Below are positions 35,752 through 44,386 of a stretch of 49,741 nucleotides of DNA, piece by piece (position 1 is the first letter of the stretch; each line of letters begins with the position of its first letter). This DNA is from Spirochaetia bacterium (GTDB lineage Bacteria; Spirochaetota; Spirochaetia; Treponematales; Breznakiellaceae): the NCBI GenBank assembly GCA_025997675.1, contig BNUX01000012.1, positions 1-49,741 of the forward strand, written 5' to 3'. Both the position numbers and the translations under genes were made by a program. The notes below the pieces were generated by a model. It had not been told where the DNA came from. It did no database searches and was given only the letters and a program-made list of their open reading frames with translations.

Positions 35752-37110
35752 CTATTCGGTAACATTATTGAGCCACCGGCCGCTTTTAAGGCGCCAGAGG
35801 CCGGGGATCGCTTTGAGCATCTCCTCGCTGCAGAGGCAGAGATAGAGCAGCCATACCGGGGCATGGAAGATAAAGCTTGCGATAGCGGCGGCGGGCAGGG
35901 TAAAGAGCCACATAAAAACCAGATCGAAGACGGCGCAAAAAATGGTGTCCCCCCCGGCCCGGCAAATCCCCACCACCATGCTCATGTTAAAAGCCTTGAA
36001 GGGGTAGGTGCAGCAGAGGATGATAAACATGGAGGCAGTAAAGCTGAGCACCTGGGGATTTACGTTGAAGATGAGGGGCATAAGCCTGGACAGGAGGAGC
36101 AGTATCACTGCCACGCCGGCCCCTACCAGGGTGCTAAACACCGTTATACGGTCCGCATAATCCCGGGCGGTTTTTTCTTCCCCCTCGCCAATCTTTTTCC
36201 CGATAAGCACCGCCACCCCGTTTCCAAGGCCCATAAAAACCACCCAGGTCAACTGGGAAAAGGTGGTAGTAATATTAAACGCAGCGATAGCATCGGTGTT
36301 TGTACGGGCAAAGATAACATTCTGCAGAGTTATTCCCAGGGACCAGAGGGTTTCATTAATGATTACCGGCGCGGTGATACGGAAAAACAGTGCGGTAAAA
36401 CTGCCGGAAAGGTTCATAAGTTCCCGGAACTTCCCCGCCGGAGCATAGCCCTTTGTATAACTCACGGTTAAGAGAATTATCATTTCAGTAAACCGGGCAA
36501 TTACGGTTGCCAGCGCGGCCCCTCTTACCCCCAAGGCAGGGAAGGGGCCTATGCCGAAGATAAAGAAGTAATTAAGGGTAACATTGATGGACAGTGCTAT
36601 TACGGTGGTGACCATGGCAAGCCGCACCTTTTCTACCGACCGGAGGGTGATGACGAAGACAAAGCTTATGCCGAAGGGGATAAAGGAGGGCGCCAGGGTA
36701 CGGAGATAGCCGGTTCCCGCTTCAATAACTGCGGGGTCCCGGGAATAGAGGCCGATAATTTTTTCCGGCATGGTCAGGATAAGGACGGTAAAGATGAGGG
36801 CCACCGTGGTGTTCAGGATAAGGCAGAGGCCGGTATTTTTTCTAATGCCCTGAATATCCTGCTTGCCCCAGAACTGGGCGGTAAAAATAGCGCCCCCGGA
36901 ACAGATACCGAAAAGAATGATATTGAAAAAAAAGAAAACCTGGTTCCCCAATCCCACGGCGGCAATCTCAACGGTACCAAGCCTCCCAATCATCACCGTA
37001 TCAACCATATTCACAAAAGAATTAACCAGGTTTTGAAGCATGATGGGTACCGCGATGGCGAAGAGACTTTTATAAAATTGTTTATCCTTGAATAGTTCCT
37101 GAAGTTGCAT
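35752..37110 (-). CDS. MATE-family multidrug/sodium antiporter
   Basis: 452 residues with about twelve hydrophobic helices. The beginning ELFKDKQFYKSLFAIAVPIMLQNLVNSFV, MVDTVMIGRLGTVEIAAVGL near residue 35 and AAFNITTTFSQLTW near 260 fit the MATE family, NorM/DinF side. Such exporters expel cationic drugs or metabolites using Na+ or H+. It begins five bases after the solute-binding protein gene and would be co-transcribed, though the two are not known to work together. Confidence 0.92.
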   Translation of the reverse strand: MQLQELFKDKQFYKSLFAIAVPIMLQNLVNSFVNMVDTVMIGRLGTVEIAAVGLGNQVFFFFNIILFGICSGGAIFTAQFWGKQDIQGIRKNTGLCLILNTTVALIFTVLILTMPEKIIGLYSRDPAVIEAGTGYLRTLAPSFIPFGISFVFVITLRSVEKVRLAMVTTVIALSINVTLNYFFIFGIGPFPALGVRGAALATVIARFTEMIILLTVSYTKGYAPAGKFRELMNLSGSFTALFFRITAPVIINETLWSLGITLQNVIFARTNTDAIAAFNITTTFSQLTWVVFMGLGNGVAVLIGKKIGEGEEKTARDYADRITVFSTLVGAGVAVILLLLSRLMPLIFNVNPQVLSFTASMFIILCCTYPFKAFNMSMVVGICRAGGDTIFCAVFDLVFMWLFTLPAAAIASFIFHAPVWLLYLCLCSEEMLKAIPGLWRLKSGRWLNNVTE

Positions 37111-37115
37111 TACTG

Positions 37116-38330
37116 CTATAATTCTTCCCAGCGTTGCTGTATATGTTTAGCGGTTTCTTCCGGGCTCTGGTCCTGCTCAAACAGTGCGTATAGCTGCTCC
37201 CGGACCACGGCCTCAAACTCATCAACCCGGGGGACGCCGGTAAATTCCCGGACCGTCTCCCCGGCGGTGTATATGTCGTAGGCCTTGGCATAGAGGGGAT
37301 CATCGGTGACAAAATCCGTAACGTTGTTCCTGTTTCCCGGAACCGCGTGGGCCTTTTCGGCGATGAGGGCGCTCCGTTCCAGAAGGAAGGACAGGAAGGC
37401 CCAGGCTTCATCCTTATGTGCGGCGCTCCGGGGTATGCCGAGGTACCAACTGGTCAGACCCAGGACGGGCTTTCCCCCAAAGGATGCTTCGCCGGGGACC
37501 AGGGTGATTCCAAAGGAGGATTCCCCCATGCGTTCACGCAGGATATGGATATCCGCCACGGAGGCGATCATCATGGCGGCACGGCCTTTGATAAAATCTT
37601 CCCGTTTTTCCGCATCCGTTCTATTAAAGGTACCCGGCAGAAGGAAGTCGTCCTGACGCAGTTGTTTCAGAAAAGTAAGTACGCCGGTAATGGCCGGGAT
37701 TGTTGAAGGGCCGGAAGCCCAGATCCAGGAAAAAAGGTCCCGGTATACGCCGTGGGGATTATCCGGGCTGAGGGCCAATGCCAGGGCGTAGCGCCCTCTG
37801 GATGTATCCGTAACGGCCCGGGCATAGGTGAGTACTTCCGACCGGTTTCTTGGCGGCCGGTCAAAGCCGGCGGATTGCAGCAATTCGACATTATAGAAGA
37901 GATGGCTTGTAAAGGATACTAAGGGGCGGCCCCAAGTTGTGTCTCCTGTATCGTAGGTATCCAAGGGTTCAAGGAGATCCTGCATGCCTTGATCCTGAAA
38001 CCAGAGCGGGTCCAGGCCGAGAATATCCGATTTTAGGGGTGAATCCCCGTTTGCCCTGATGGCGCCCAGGATTTCCGCATAGGACCGGTTATCCAGTTGA
38101 ATGGTAATATCGGGATTAAGGGTTTCAAATTCCGCCTTCAACGCCGAAAGTGTCCCGGTCTCCATTTCATTCTGCCACCACTGGGTAAAGACCAGGGTCG
38201 TATTTTTGTGGAGGTTTATTTTTTTTGTCCCCAGGGCAAAGATGAGCCCTGCGGCCAGTACAATCAAGCCCAGAATCAGCAGTAGTAAATCAAATTTCCT
38301 GGTATCTTTGGCACCCAACGATCTATTCAT
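37116..38330 (-). CDS. ABC transporter solute-binding protein, family 1 (orphan)
   Basis: 404 residues. One hydrophobic helix (LLLLILGLIVLAAGLIFALG, about 15-34) without a lipobox cysteine suggests an uncleaved anchor facing the periplasm. The mature part fits sugar-binding family 1 proteins: LVFTQWWQNEMETG, LKAEFETLNPDITIQL, LGLDPLWFQDQGM and the late AWAFLSFLLE. It would deliver a sugar or related solute, but no permease or ATPase gene is adjacent. The MATE gene follows directly. Confidence 0.85.
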   Translation of the reverse strand: MNRSLGAKDTRKFDLLLLILGLIVLAAGLIFALGTKKINLHKNTTLVFTQWWQNEMETGTLSALKAEFETLNPDITIQLDNRSYAEILGAIRANGDSPLKSDILGLDPLWFQDQGMQDLLEPLDTYDTGDTTWGRPLVSFTSHLFYNVELLQSAGFDRPPRNRSEVLTYARAVTDTSRGRYALALALSPDNPHGVYRDLFSWIWASGPSTIPAITGVLTFLKQLRQDDFLLPGTFNRTDAEKREDFIKGRAAMMIASVADIHILRERMGESSFGITLVPGEASFGGKPVLGLTSWYLGIPRSAAHKDEAWAFLSFLLERSALIAEKAHAVPGNRNNVTDFVTDDPLYAKAYDIYTAGETVREFTGVPRVDEFEAVVREQLYALFEQDQSPEETAKHIQQRWEEL

Positions 38331-38369
38331 GTATGTTCCCCAACCCGTTTTTATAGTAAAGCAGAAATT

Positions 38370-38888
38370 CTATATGATGCCAATACGGGCCGCTATCTCC
38401 CGGCCTATGTCTCGGGCAGTTTTCCCTTCTGCGGTGATGGTAAGGGCGGCAAATTCCCTATAGGCGGCCCCCCGGCGCGTATGAAGGGCGGCATGGGTTT
38501 CCCGGGGATTTTCGGTGTTGAGAAAGGGGGGTAATTCCCCAGCGTTGATCCGTTCCCACGCCGTAGCCGCCGTCACCTCAAGGTAGACCGTCACCGGTGC
38601 GGCCCCGGAGGGACGCCGCAATAGATCCAACGCCTCCGGATTATCGATAAGCCCCCCCCCGGCGGCGACAACCATGGTACCGGCCTTTTGCAGGAGGCTT
38701 GCCAACGCCTGGGTTTCCGCCAGCCGGAATACACCGGGGCCTTCTTTGTAGAGGGTCCGGGGGCTTTTCCCGGTTTGCCGCTCTATCAGTTCATCCAGGT
38801 CGGTAAATCCGGCTCCAAGAAGGTTCGCAAGGACCCTGCCTGCGCTGGTTTTGCCCGAATGTTTCGGCCCGGTTATAAGAATCATCAT
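38370..38888 (-). CDS. aroK: Shikimate kinase
   Basis: 172 residues. The P-loop is GPKHSGKTSAGR. The shikimate-binding acidic motif is FTDLDELIE, GGG occurs in VAAGGGLIDN, and the LID with Arg contacts is PFLNTENPRETHAALHTRR followed by AYREFA. It phosphorylates shikimate on the way to chorismate. Start at ATG 38888, with a second ATG directly after it. It is divergent from prsW across 46 AT-rich bases. Confidence 0.88.
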   Translation of the reverse strand: MMILITGPKHSGKTSAGRVLANLLGAGFTDLDELIERQTGKSPRTLYKEGPGVFRLAETQALASLLQKAGTMVVAAGGGLIDNPEALDLLRRPSGAAPVTVYLEVTAATAWERINAGELPPFLNTENPRETHAALHTRRGAAYREFAALTITAEGKTARDIGREIAARIGII

Positions 38889-38934
38889 ATATATAGACCT
38901 ACCATATAGAATAAACTAGTATTAAACCATAGAT

Positions 38935-39612
38935 ATGTACGGATTGTGGGTATTGCTGCTTTTAATTTTTCTCTCCGCCCTGCCGGCTCTGGCCGTTTTG
39001 ATTTGGATACGGGTGCGCCGCTTCCCCATAACGGAGCGTCCCTTCGGGCTGCCGTGGTTTCTTCTGGCCCTTCTGGGAGGCGCCCTTTCCCTGGGAATCG
39101 CCGCAATCCTCCAGGCCCAGTTCCCCCCGGTTAATGAAACCACCATAGCCGCACTGCTCTTTAAAATCTTTATCCAGGTTGCCCTGACGGAAGAACTGGG
39201 CCGCTTCGGGGTTTTTGTCCTCCTTTTAGGACTTGTCCGCCGCTTTGGCAAAAAGGACCAAAGGTCCACCCCCGCCTTCGACGCCGTCACGGGACTTATT
39301 GCGGGCTTGGGCTTCGCGGTGATAGAAACCGCCATGTACGGGGTGGGGAATTTCAGCATTGCCCTGGTCCGGGCAGTCACCGCCGCCCCATTGCACGGCG
39401 CCTGCGGTACCAGGGTTGGCATGGCCGTATCCCGTCTCAGGGATGCCCCCGGCATCGCCCTGGTCCGGTTCCTCTACGCCGTTCTAATCCACGGGATGTA
39501 TAATTTTATGATCATCAGTCCGGTGGTCCACCTGGTTTTCCCCATCCTTATTGCGGTTACCGCGCTTTTATCTTCGCTTCAGCTTATCCGGTATTCCGGG
39601 GAAAGGTCCTGA
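38935..39612 (+). CDS. PrsW-type intramembrane protease
   Basis: 225 residues with about seven membrane helices. The PrsW features are the glutamate pair in QVALTEELGRF, the acidic residue in GLGFAVIETAMYG, His in APLHGACGT, and the final LIHGMYNFMI. PrsW in Bacillus cuts anti-sigma factors inside the membrane (site 1); other family members have unknown targets. No anti-sigma gene is adjacent. An initiator tRNA follows. Confidence 0.8.
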   Translation: MYGLWVLLLLIFLSALPALAVLIWIRVRRFPITERPFGLPWFLLALLGGALSLGIAAILQAQFPPVNETTIAALLFKIFIQVALTEELGRFGVFVLLLGLVRRFGKKDQRSTPAFDAVTGLIAGLGFAVIETAMYGVGNFSIALVRAVTAAPLHGACGTRVGMAVSRLRDAPGIALVRFLYAVLIHGMYNFMIISPVVHLVFPILIAVTALLSSLQLIRYSGERS

Positions 39613-39642
39613 AAGAATTGTCTCTAAAACGGATTTAGGCAC

Positions 39643-39671
39643 TTGACCTTTTTTGGGGAAACCTGTAGATT
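39643..39671 (+). promoter_or_regulatory. Promoter of the initiator tRNA gene
   Basis: TTGACC (39643-39648), 17 bases, TAGATT (39666-39671), ending 15 bases before the tRNA. It is well spaced and independent of prsW. Confidence 0.7.
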
Positions 39672-39686
39672 ATTCAAACCATTTAA

Positions 39687-39759
39687 CGCAGGGTAGAGCA
39701 GTTGGCAGCTCGTCGGGCTCATAACCCGGAGGTCCTAGGTTCGAGTCCTAGCCCTGCTA
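39687..39759 (+). tRNA. Initiator tRNA-fMet (CAT)
   Basis: A 73-base cloverleaf with anticodon CAT at 39720-39722. The three G-C pairs in the anticodon stem (GGG 39715-39717 with CCC 39725-39727) mark the initiator. The end bases are C1 and U72, which do not pair; most bacteria have C1 with A72. A73 follows and CCA is not encoded. T-loop TTCGAGT is normal. Its formylase is fmt at 20809. Confidence 0.95.
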
Positions 39760-39825
39760 AAGTGTGATTCGTTACGGGATAAGGGGCCGGGTGTATGTAC
39801 CCGCTATTCTTGTCGATTCCGCTCC

Positions 39826-40015
39826 TACGGGACGGTGTTCCTTACCTACGGAACGCCGTTCCTATCATACGGAACACCATCCCTTAGGTAAGGAACGTCA
39901 TCCCTATCATACGGAAAGTGCTTTCCTATCCTACGGAACGCCGTTCCTATCATACGGAACGCCATCCCTATCATAAGGAACGCCATCCCTTAGGTAAGGA
40001 ACGAGGCTCCTGAAC
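39826..40015 (+). repeat. 21-bp tandem array of self-complementary units after the tRNA
   Basis: Nine units start at 39826, 39847, 39868, 39889, 39910 (22 bp), 39932, 39953, 39974 and 39995. The best copies hold GGAACGCCGTTCC, a perfect short stem. Unit five has changed both arms together to GGAAAG and CTTTCC. Unit ends alternate between CTATCA and CTTAGG. Units match neither the 282-bp cassettes nor any gene, though an open frame of seven-residue repeats runs through. Confidence 0.93.
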
Positions 40016-40055
40016 CGGAAAACTACGGACTTTTGCCGGGAAAGACCCTTAGGGA

Positions 40056-40712
40056 TTAGAACGGTATTTCCAATATTGCCATGATATACACAAAAACATT
40101 GTACCCCCCGTGAGCCCAGGCGATGCCGTGGATGCTTTGCCGCCGGGAAAAAATGAAAAACAGTAGCAGCCCCGCCAGAAAGGCGTAGAGCACGCCCAGA
40201 GGGCCCTCGTAGATATGACAGAGGGCAAAAAGGAGGCTTGAAACGGTCATGGCCTTCATCAGACGTATGCCCCCTTCCTTGAACCGGGTAAACAGGTAGA
40301 GCCGGAAGTAGGTCTCCTCCAGATACCCGGTGCTGAGACAGGACAGGATCATAACCGGAAAGGCCGCCGGTCCCCGGGGGCCTTCTATGGCAGGGACGGA
40401 GACCGGGAAGGGGAGAAGTGAGCCCAGCAGGGTAACCAGGACGCCCAGGACCAATAGGCCGGGAAGGGCAATGAGAACCGTGCCCAGATCCCGGGTGCGG
40501 GGCCGTAACCTTCCGCCGGGGTCGGACCGGAGCAGGTACACGATAAGGGCCAGGGAGGGTAGATTATAGGCAAAAATGCGGCCAAGTTCCTGGCTTAGGG
40601 AGAAGATGGCCGGAGCGGCAGCAACGGAAGGCGGTCCCCAGGCAGGAAGAAAGAGGACCCAATAAAGGATGAGGGGTTCAATAAATGTACGTCCTTTTGA
40701 CATGTTTGCCAT
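40056..40712 (-). CDS. CPBP (CAAX/Abi) intramembrane metalloprotease
   Basis: About 218 residues from ATG 40712; ATG 40703 is nearly as good. Several membrane helices. Three active-site motifs are present: GYLEETYFRLYLF (EExxxR), LFALCHIYEGP (FxxxH) and GIAWAHGGYNVF (late His). These glutamyl membrane proteases process prenylated proteins in eukaryotes; bacterial ones act in bacteriocin immunity or stress control. Divergent from comEC; the long upstream extension of the frame overlaps comEC's start region and is discounted. Confidence 0.85.
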   Translation of the reverse strand: MANMSKGRTFIEPLILYWVLFLPAWGPPSVAAAPAIFSLSQELGRIFAYNLPSLALIVYLLRSDPGGRLRPRTRDLGTVLIALPGLLVLGVLVTLLGSLLPFPVSVPAIEGPRGPAAFPVMILSCLSTGYLEETYFRLYLFTRFKEGGIRLMKAMTVSSLLFALCHIYEGPLGVLYAFLAGLLLFFIFSRRQSIHGIAWAHGGYNVFVYIMAILEIPF

Positions 40713-40782
40713 GCTAGGATATATTTCAATGAAGGTAAAGTATTTTACCCCACGGGGGGCATACCGGGGGCAGGAGTAGTCT

Positions 40783-42264
40783 ATTAAAACGAAAATAACA
40801 CCGGTTCTCTGGGCCGCCCTGGGAGCCGCACTCACCTACTATGCTCTGCCGAAATTGCCGGAACCTTTTCGGACCTACTGTATTCCGGCCTTGCCGGTCT
40901 TCCTTATCGCCCTGGTTTCCCTCATCCGGGTTCTGGTTCCCCGCAGTAGAATCCACCGCCGCATCATCGGCCTCTGCGGGGGGCTCCTCCTTGGCATTGG
41001 CGCGGGGGCCTCTTTTCTGGGGAACACACCCCAACTGGGGCTTCCCACGGAAACGGTCCGGGGTATCGGCGGCGTTATGGGGGAGGACCCCCGGGAATCA
41101 CGCAACGGCCGGGGGATGGGGAACCTCGATTTGCGGGGCGTTACCGGTCCCGGCTTTCTCCGCGCCACCGCCCGGGGCCGGGTCCTGGTGTTCTTCCCTG
41201 CGGATGCCCTGCCCCGCCTGCGGGACTTTGGCCGGGGCGCCGAGGTCTTTGTGGAGGGCTCCTTCGTGGAAGGTTCCGATAGTTTTAGCGGCCCCCCGAT
41301 GTTTCGGGCACAGAGCGTCCATATCGTTAAGCCCCCTCCGGCGAGGGAACAGCTGCGTACGGGGATTCGGCTGGCTATCCTGGACAAGCTGGAAGGGCAT
41401 ATATGGGGCGGCTTGGGTGGGGCGCTGCTGCTGGGGGTGAAGGATAACCTGGATAGCGCTTTGGCCCAAAAGTACCGGGCAGCGGGCTGTTCCCATGTAT
41501 TGGCCCTATCGGGGATGCACCTGGCAATCGTGGCGGCCCTGGTGGCATTCTTTCTTCGTAAGCCCCTGGGACTCAAGGCTGCGGCAATCCTCGGGGCGGT
41601 TCTTATCCTGCTCTATGTGGGCCTCATCGGCGTTCAGCCCTCCCTGGAACGGGCGGCCATCATGTATCTTCTGGGAACCGTTGCGGTTCTGGGTTTCCTT
41701 CCCCGGCAGCCGGGGACCAACGGTCCCTTGTCTCTGCTCGCCCTGGCCTTCCTGATCCAGATCACTATCCGGCCTGCTGCGGGGACCAGCATCTCCTTCA
41801 TCCTGTCCTATCTGGCCCTTGCGGGGATCCTCACCCTGGGCGAATTCTTCCATAGTATCCTCCGGGGGCGGGCGCCGGAATTCCTGGTCCGGCCCCTGTC
41901 GGCATCCCTGGGCGCATACCTGGCCACTGCGGCGGTGGTTGCCGCGAATTTCGGCATAGTACGGCCCGTGGGCCTCCTGGCCGGCCTTATCATTATTCCC
42001 CTCACCACGGTATTTATGGTGGGCGCTATGGCCGCCCTGGCCCTCAGCTTTATCTCCCCGTTTCTGGCGAATATCGTCGGGATGGGGCTCACCCTGCTCT
42101 ACTCGCTTTTAGACCATACGGTTTCCCTGGCCGCCCGGGTCCCCGGTATTGTGGTCAATGGCTGGAGCCGGGAGCTCTGCCTGTCCCTGCTGATTGCCGC
42201 CCTCTGCCTGTTTCCGGGACGCCCCTACCGTATAAGGAGGCAGGCCCTTGCCCCCTTCACTTAA
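40783..42264 (+). CDS. comEC: ComEC/Rec2-type DNA uptake channel, probable ATT start
   Basis: About 493 residues, many membrane helices. The competence-domain motif HVLALSGMHLAIVAAL sits near residue 245. The C-terminal metallo-beta-lactamase-like domain of full ComEC is missing, so this is the short form. The first standard start in frame (TTG 40855) has no ribosome site and would cut off a helix (TPVLWAALGAALTYYAL). ATT at 40783 lies six bases after CAGGAG, right after an in-frame stop, and is the likely start. In competent bacteria ComEC moves single-stranded DNA across the inner membrane. ksgA overlaps its end. Confidence 0.85.
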   Translation: MKTKITPVLWAALGAALTYYALPKLPEPFRTYCIPALPVFLIALVSLIRVLVPRSRIHRRIIGLCGGLLLGIGAGASFLGNTPQLGLPTETVRGIGGVMGEDPRESRNGRGMGNLDLRGVTGPGFLRATARGRVLVFFPADALPRLRDFGRGAEVFVEGSFVEGSDSFSGPPMFRAQSVHIVKPPPAREQLRTGIRLAILDKLEGHIWGGLGGALLLGVKDNLDSALAQKYRAAGCSHVLALSGMHLAIVAALVAFFLRKPLGLKAAAILGAVLILLYVGLIGVQPSLERAAIMYLLGTVAVLGFLPRQPGTNGPLSLLALAFLIQITIRPAAGTSISFILSYLALAGILTLGEFFHSILRGRAPEFLVRPLSASLGAYLATAAVVAANFGIVRPVGLLAGLIIIPLTTVFMVGAMAALALSFISPFLANIVGMGLTLLYSLLDHTVSLAARVPGIVVNGWSRELCLSLLIAALCLFPGRPYRIRRQALAPFT

Positions 42265-43156
42265 CTACGATTCACCCCAGGCGCTCCGCTCCTATCTGGA
42301 ACAAAACGGCCTGGGGATGCGGAAACAGTTCGGCCAGAATTTTCTGATAAACCGCGATGCCCGGCGTAAACTTCTGGACGCCTTAGAACTACAACCGGGC
42401 GATAGCATTTGGGAAGTAGGCCCCGGATTGGGGGCCATGACGGCGGGACTCCTGGAGCGGGGTGCAAAGGTAAACGCCTTTGAGATTGACCGGGGTTTCA
42501 TTAATGTCCTGGAAGAATTTTTCGGTGATGTACCCACGTTCACCCTGACCCCCGGGGATGTGCTCAAGACCTGGCCTGCCGCCGAACCGGCCCCTTATTT
42601 TCTGGGGAACCTCCCCTACAACATCGCTGCGGCGCTTTTAGCGGACCTTATCGAAAAGGGCCGCTACTTTACCCGGATGGTATTCACCGTCCAGCGGGAA
42701 GTTGCCCGGAGAATGGCCGCTCGGCCGGGATCGGCGGACTATTCATCCCTGTCGGTACTCTGTGCCTCCGCCTATACCATACGCCCGCTAATGGTCATCA
42801 AAGGCGCCTCCTTCTACCCCGCCCCAAAGGTTGATTCCCAGGGGGTTCGTTTCGACCTTCGCACCGACATCGATCCCGCCGGCTATCCCCCCGCCTTTAA
42901 GCCCCTGGTTCGCAGCCTGTTTTCCGCCCGGCGAAAAATCGTTAAAAACAACCTGCAAAGTTTTCTCAGTTCCGCTATACTGGAAACAGAGGGGATCCGG
43001 GTTCAGGACCTGACCTTGGAGCTGCTTGAAACGGTTGGTATAAATCCCAATGAACGGGCGGAGAATCTGAGCATCGGCGAATTTTCAGCCCTGGCCGGGG
43101 CACTAGCTCTTGCATTGAATAGAGAGGCGAACAATGGGAATCCCAGAGGCGATTGA
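42248..43156 (+). CDS. ksgA: 16S rRNA dimethyladenosine transferase
   Basis: 302 residues starting at TTG 42248 with AAGGAGG seven bases before. The N-terminal MRKQFGQNFLINR is diagnostic, followed by the SAM-binding EVGPGLGAMTAGLL and the catalytic NLPYNIAAALLADL. KsgA dimethylates two adjacent adenines near the 3' end of 16S rRNA late in ribosome assembly. It overlaps comEC by 17 bases, and yggS overlaps its 3' end, so translation is coupled through this block. Confidence 0.97.
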   Translation: MPPSLNYDSPQALRSYLEQNGLGMRKQFGQNFLINRDARRKLLDALELQPGDSIWEVGPGLGAMTAGLLERGAKVNAFEIDRGFINVLEEFFGDVPTFTLTPGDVLKTWPAAEPAPYFLGNLPYNIAAALLADLIEKGRYFTRMVFTVQREVARRMAARPGSADYSSLSVLCASAYTIRPLMVIKGASFYPAPKVDSQGVRFDLRTDIDPAGYPPAFKPLVRSLFSARRKIVKNNLQSFLSSAILETEGIRVQDLTLELLETVGINPNERAENLSIGEFSALAGALALALNREANNGNPRGD

Positions 43157-43838
43157 GACTATACAGGAACGTATCCACAAAGCCTGCGCACGGTCGGGCA
43201 GAAAAGCGGAGGAAGTGCGCCTCATGGGGGTTTCAAAGTTCCACGAGCTTCCGGCAATAGAAGAAGCCTGGAAAGCCGGAATCCGCCTCTTTGGGGAGAG
43301 CCGGGTCCAGGAAGCGGCCTCAAAATTCTCGGATTTCGAGGCGAAGCACCCGGAGACGGAACTCCACATGATAGGCTCCCTCCAGCGCAATAAGGCCAAA
43401 ATCGTCACAGGCCGGATAGCCGGGGGCTATCTTTTCGACGCGGTCCAGTCTGTGGACCGGGATGAGCTTATCGCCGAGCTGGGCAGATTGACAGGGGACA
43501 GAAAAAACCCTTTAATAGTTCTATTGGAATACCATACCGCCGAGGATTCAAAGTCCGGATATCCGGATTTGGACAGCCTGTTCCGGGCTGCGGATGCGGT
43601 CTTGGCGTTTCCGGGGCTTGCGCTCCGGGGACTCATGACCATGGCCCCCCTTACCCGGGACGAGGCGGCTATCCGGGCTTCCTTCAGGGCGATGGTTTTC
43701 GCCCGGGATGCCCTGGCGGCTCGTTTTCCCGCCGCCGACTGGTCCTGCCTTTCTATGGGCATGTCCGGGGATTTTGAAATTGCCATAGAGGAGGGTTCCA
43801 CCCTGGTAAGAATAGGAACCGCTATATTCAATCCATGA
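43134..43838 (+). CDS. yggS: PLP homeostasis protein (YggS/PROSC family)
   Basis: 234 residues, a single TIM-barrel like the N-domain of alanine racemase. The PLP lysine is in RLMGVSKFHELPA. Other family marks are FGESRVQEAA, LHMIGSLQRNKAK and SMGMSGDFEIAIEEGSTLVRIGTAIF (start SMGMS). The protein binds PLP and buffers its level without a known catalytic reaction. ATG after GAGAGGCG; overlaps ksgA by 23 bases and the next gene by four. Confidence 0.95.
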   Translation: MGIPEAIETIQERIHKACARSGRKAEEVRLMGVSKFHELPAIEEAWKAGIRLFGESRVQEAASKFSDFEAKHPETELHMIGSLQRNKAKIVTGRIAGGYLFDAVQSVDRDELIAELGRLTGDRKNPLIVLLEYHTAEDSKSGYPDLDSLFRAADAVLAFPGLALRGLMTMAPLTRDEAAIRASFRAMVFARDALAARFPAADWSCLSMGMSGDFEIAIEEGSTLVRIGTAIFNP

Positions 43839-44386
43839 GCTCCGCAAAACCCCTTGCCATCCTGCTATGCGCAGCCCTCATCTCCCTTTGCGCCCATACG
43901 GCCCATGCCCAATCCACAGTCACGCCGAAAGGAATCCCTATAAGCGATTATAATAAGGCCGCCAAACAGGAAAAACCTGAGTTTCCCCAGTGGGTACGGG
44001 ATCTCCGGCGGGCGGAAATTATTGCCTTCGGGTCTTTTCCCTTTATGATGTTTCTTTCCACCTTTTCTATGGATACCTACCGGTTTTTTACCAATGATAA
44101 CAACCTTCAATATGCTCCCTGGCCTTTCAAGGGTGCCGGCGCCGTTGAAATGACTACCGATGAATTCACGACATCCCTTTTCATCGCCATAGGCGGTTCC
44201 CTCGCCATTGCCTTGGCGGATCATATAATTGTTCGGGTTAAGCGGGCAAAAGCGGAGCGGCAGCGCCTGAATTTGCCCGAGGGCGAGGTGATCGAACTCC
44301 GCAAACCCTGGCCTCCCGAGGATTCGGGTGTCACGGAACTGGAAGATGCCGGGGATACCGCCCCCGAGGCCGACGGTACCCCCTGA
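43835..44386 (+). CDS. Exported or membrane hypothetical protein
   Basis: 183 residues. An N-terminal signal peptide (LAILLCAALISLCAHTAHAQ, cleavage after AHA). Then a soluble part, a hydrophobic stretch (IIAFGSFPFMMFLSTF), and a second helix (TTSLFIAIGGSLAIALADHI). The tail is charged, ending in an acidic Pro-rich region. Not recognised; similar proteins occur between yggS and rluD in treponemes as I recall, unverified. ATGA-type overlaps tie it to both neighbours. Confidence 0.7.
   Translation: MSSAKPLAILLCAALISLCAHTAHAQSTVTPKGIPISDYNKAAKQEKPEFPQWVRDLRRAEIIAFGSFPFMMFLSTFSMDTYRFFTNDNNLQYAPWPFKGAGAVEMTTDEFTTSLFIAIGGSLAIALADHIIVRVKRAKAERQRLNLPEGEVIELRKPWPPEDSGVTELEDAGDTAPEADGTP

Noticed and set aside
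39764..39976. 70-residue frame after the tRNA
   Set aside because: Composed of the 21-bp hairpin units; no ribosome site and low-complexity protein.
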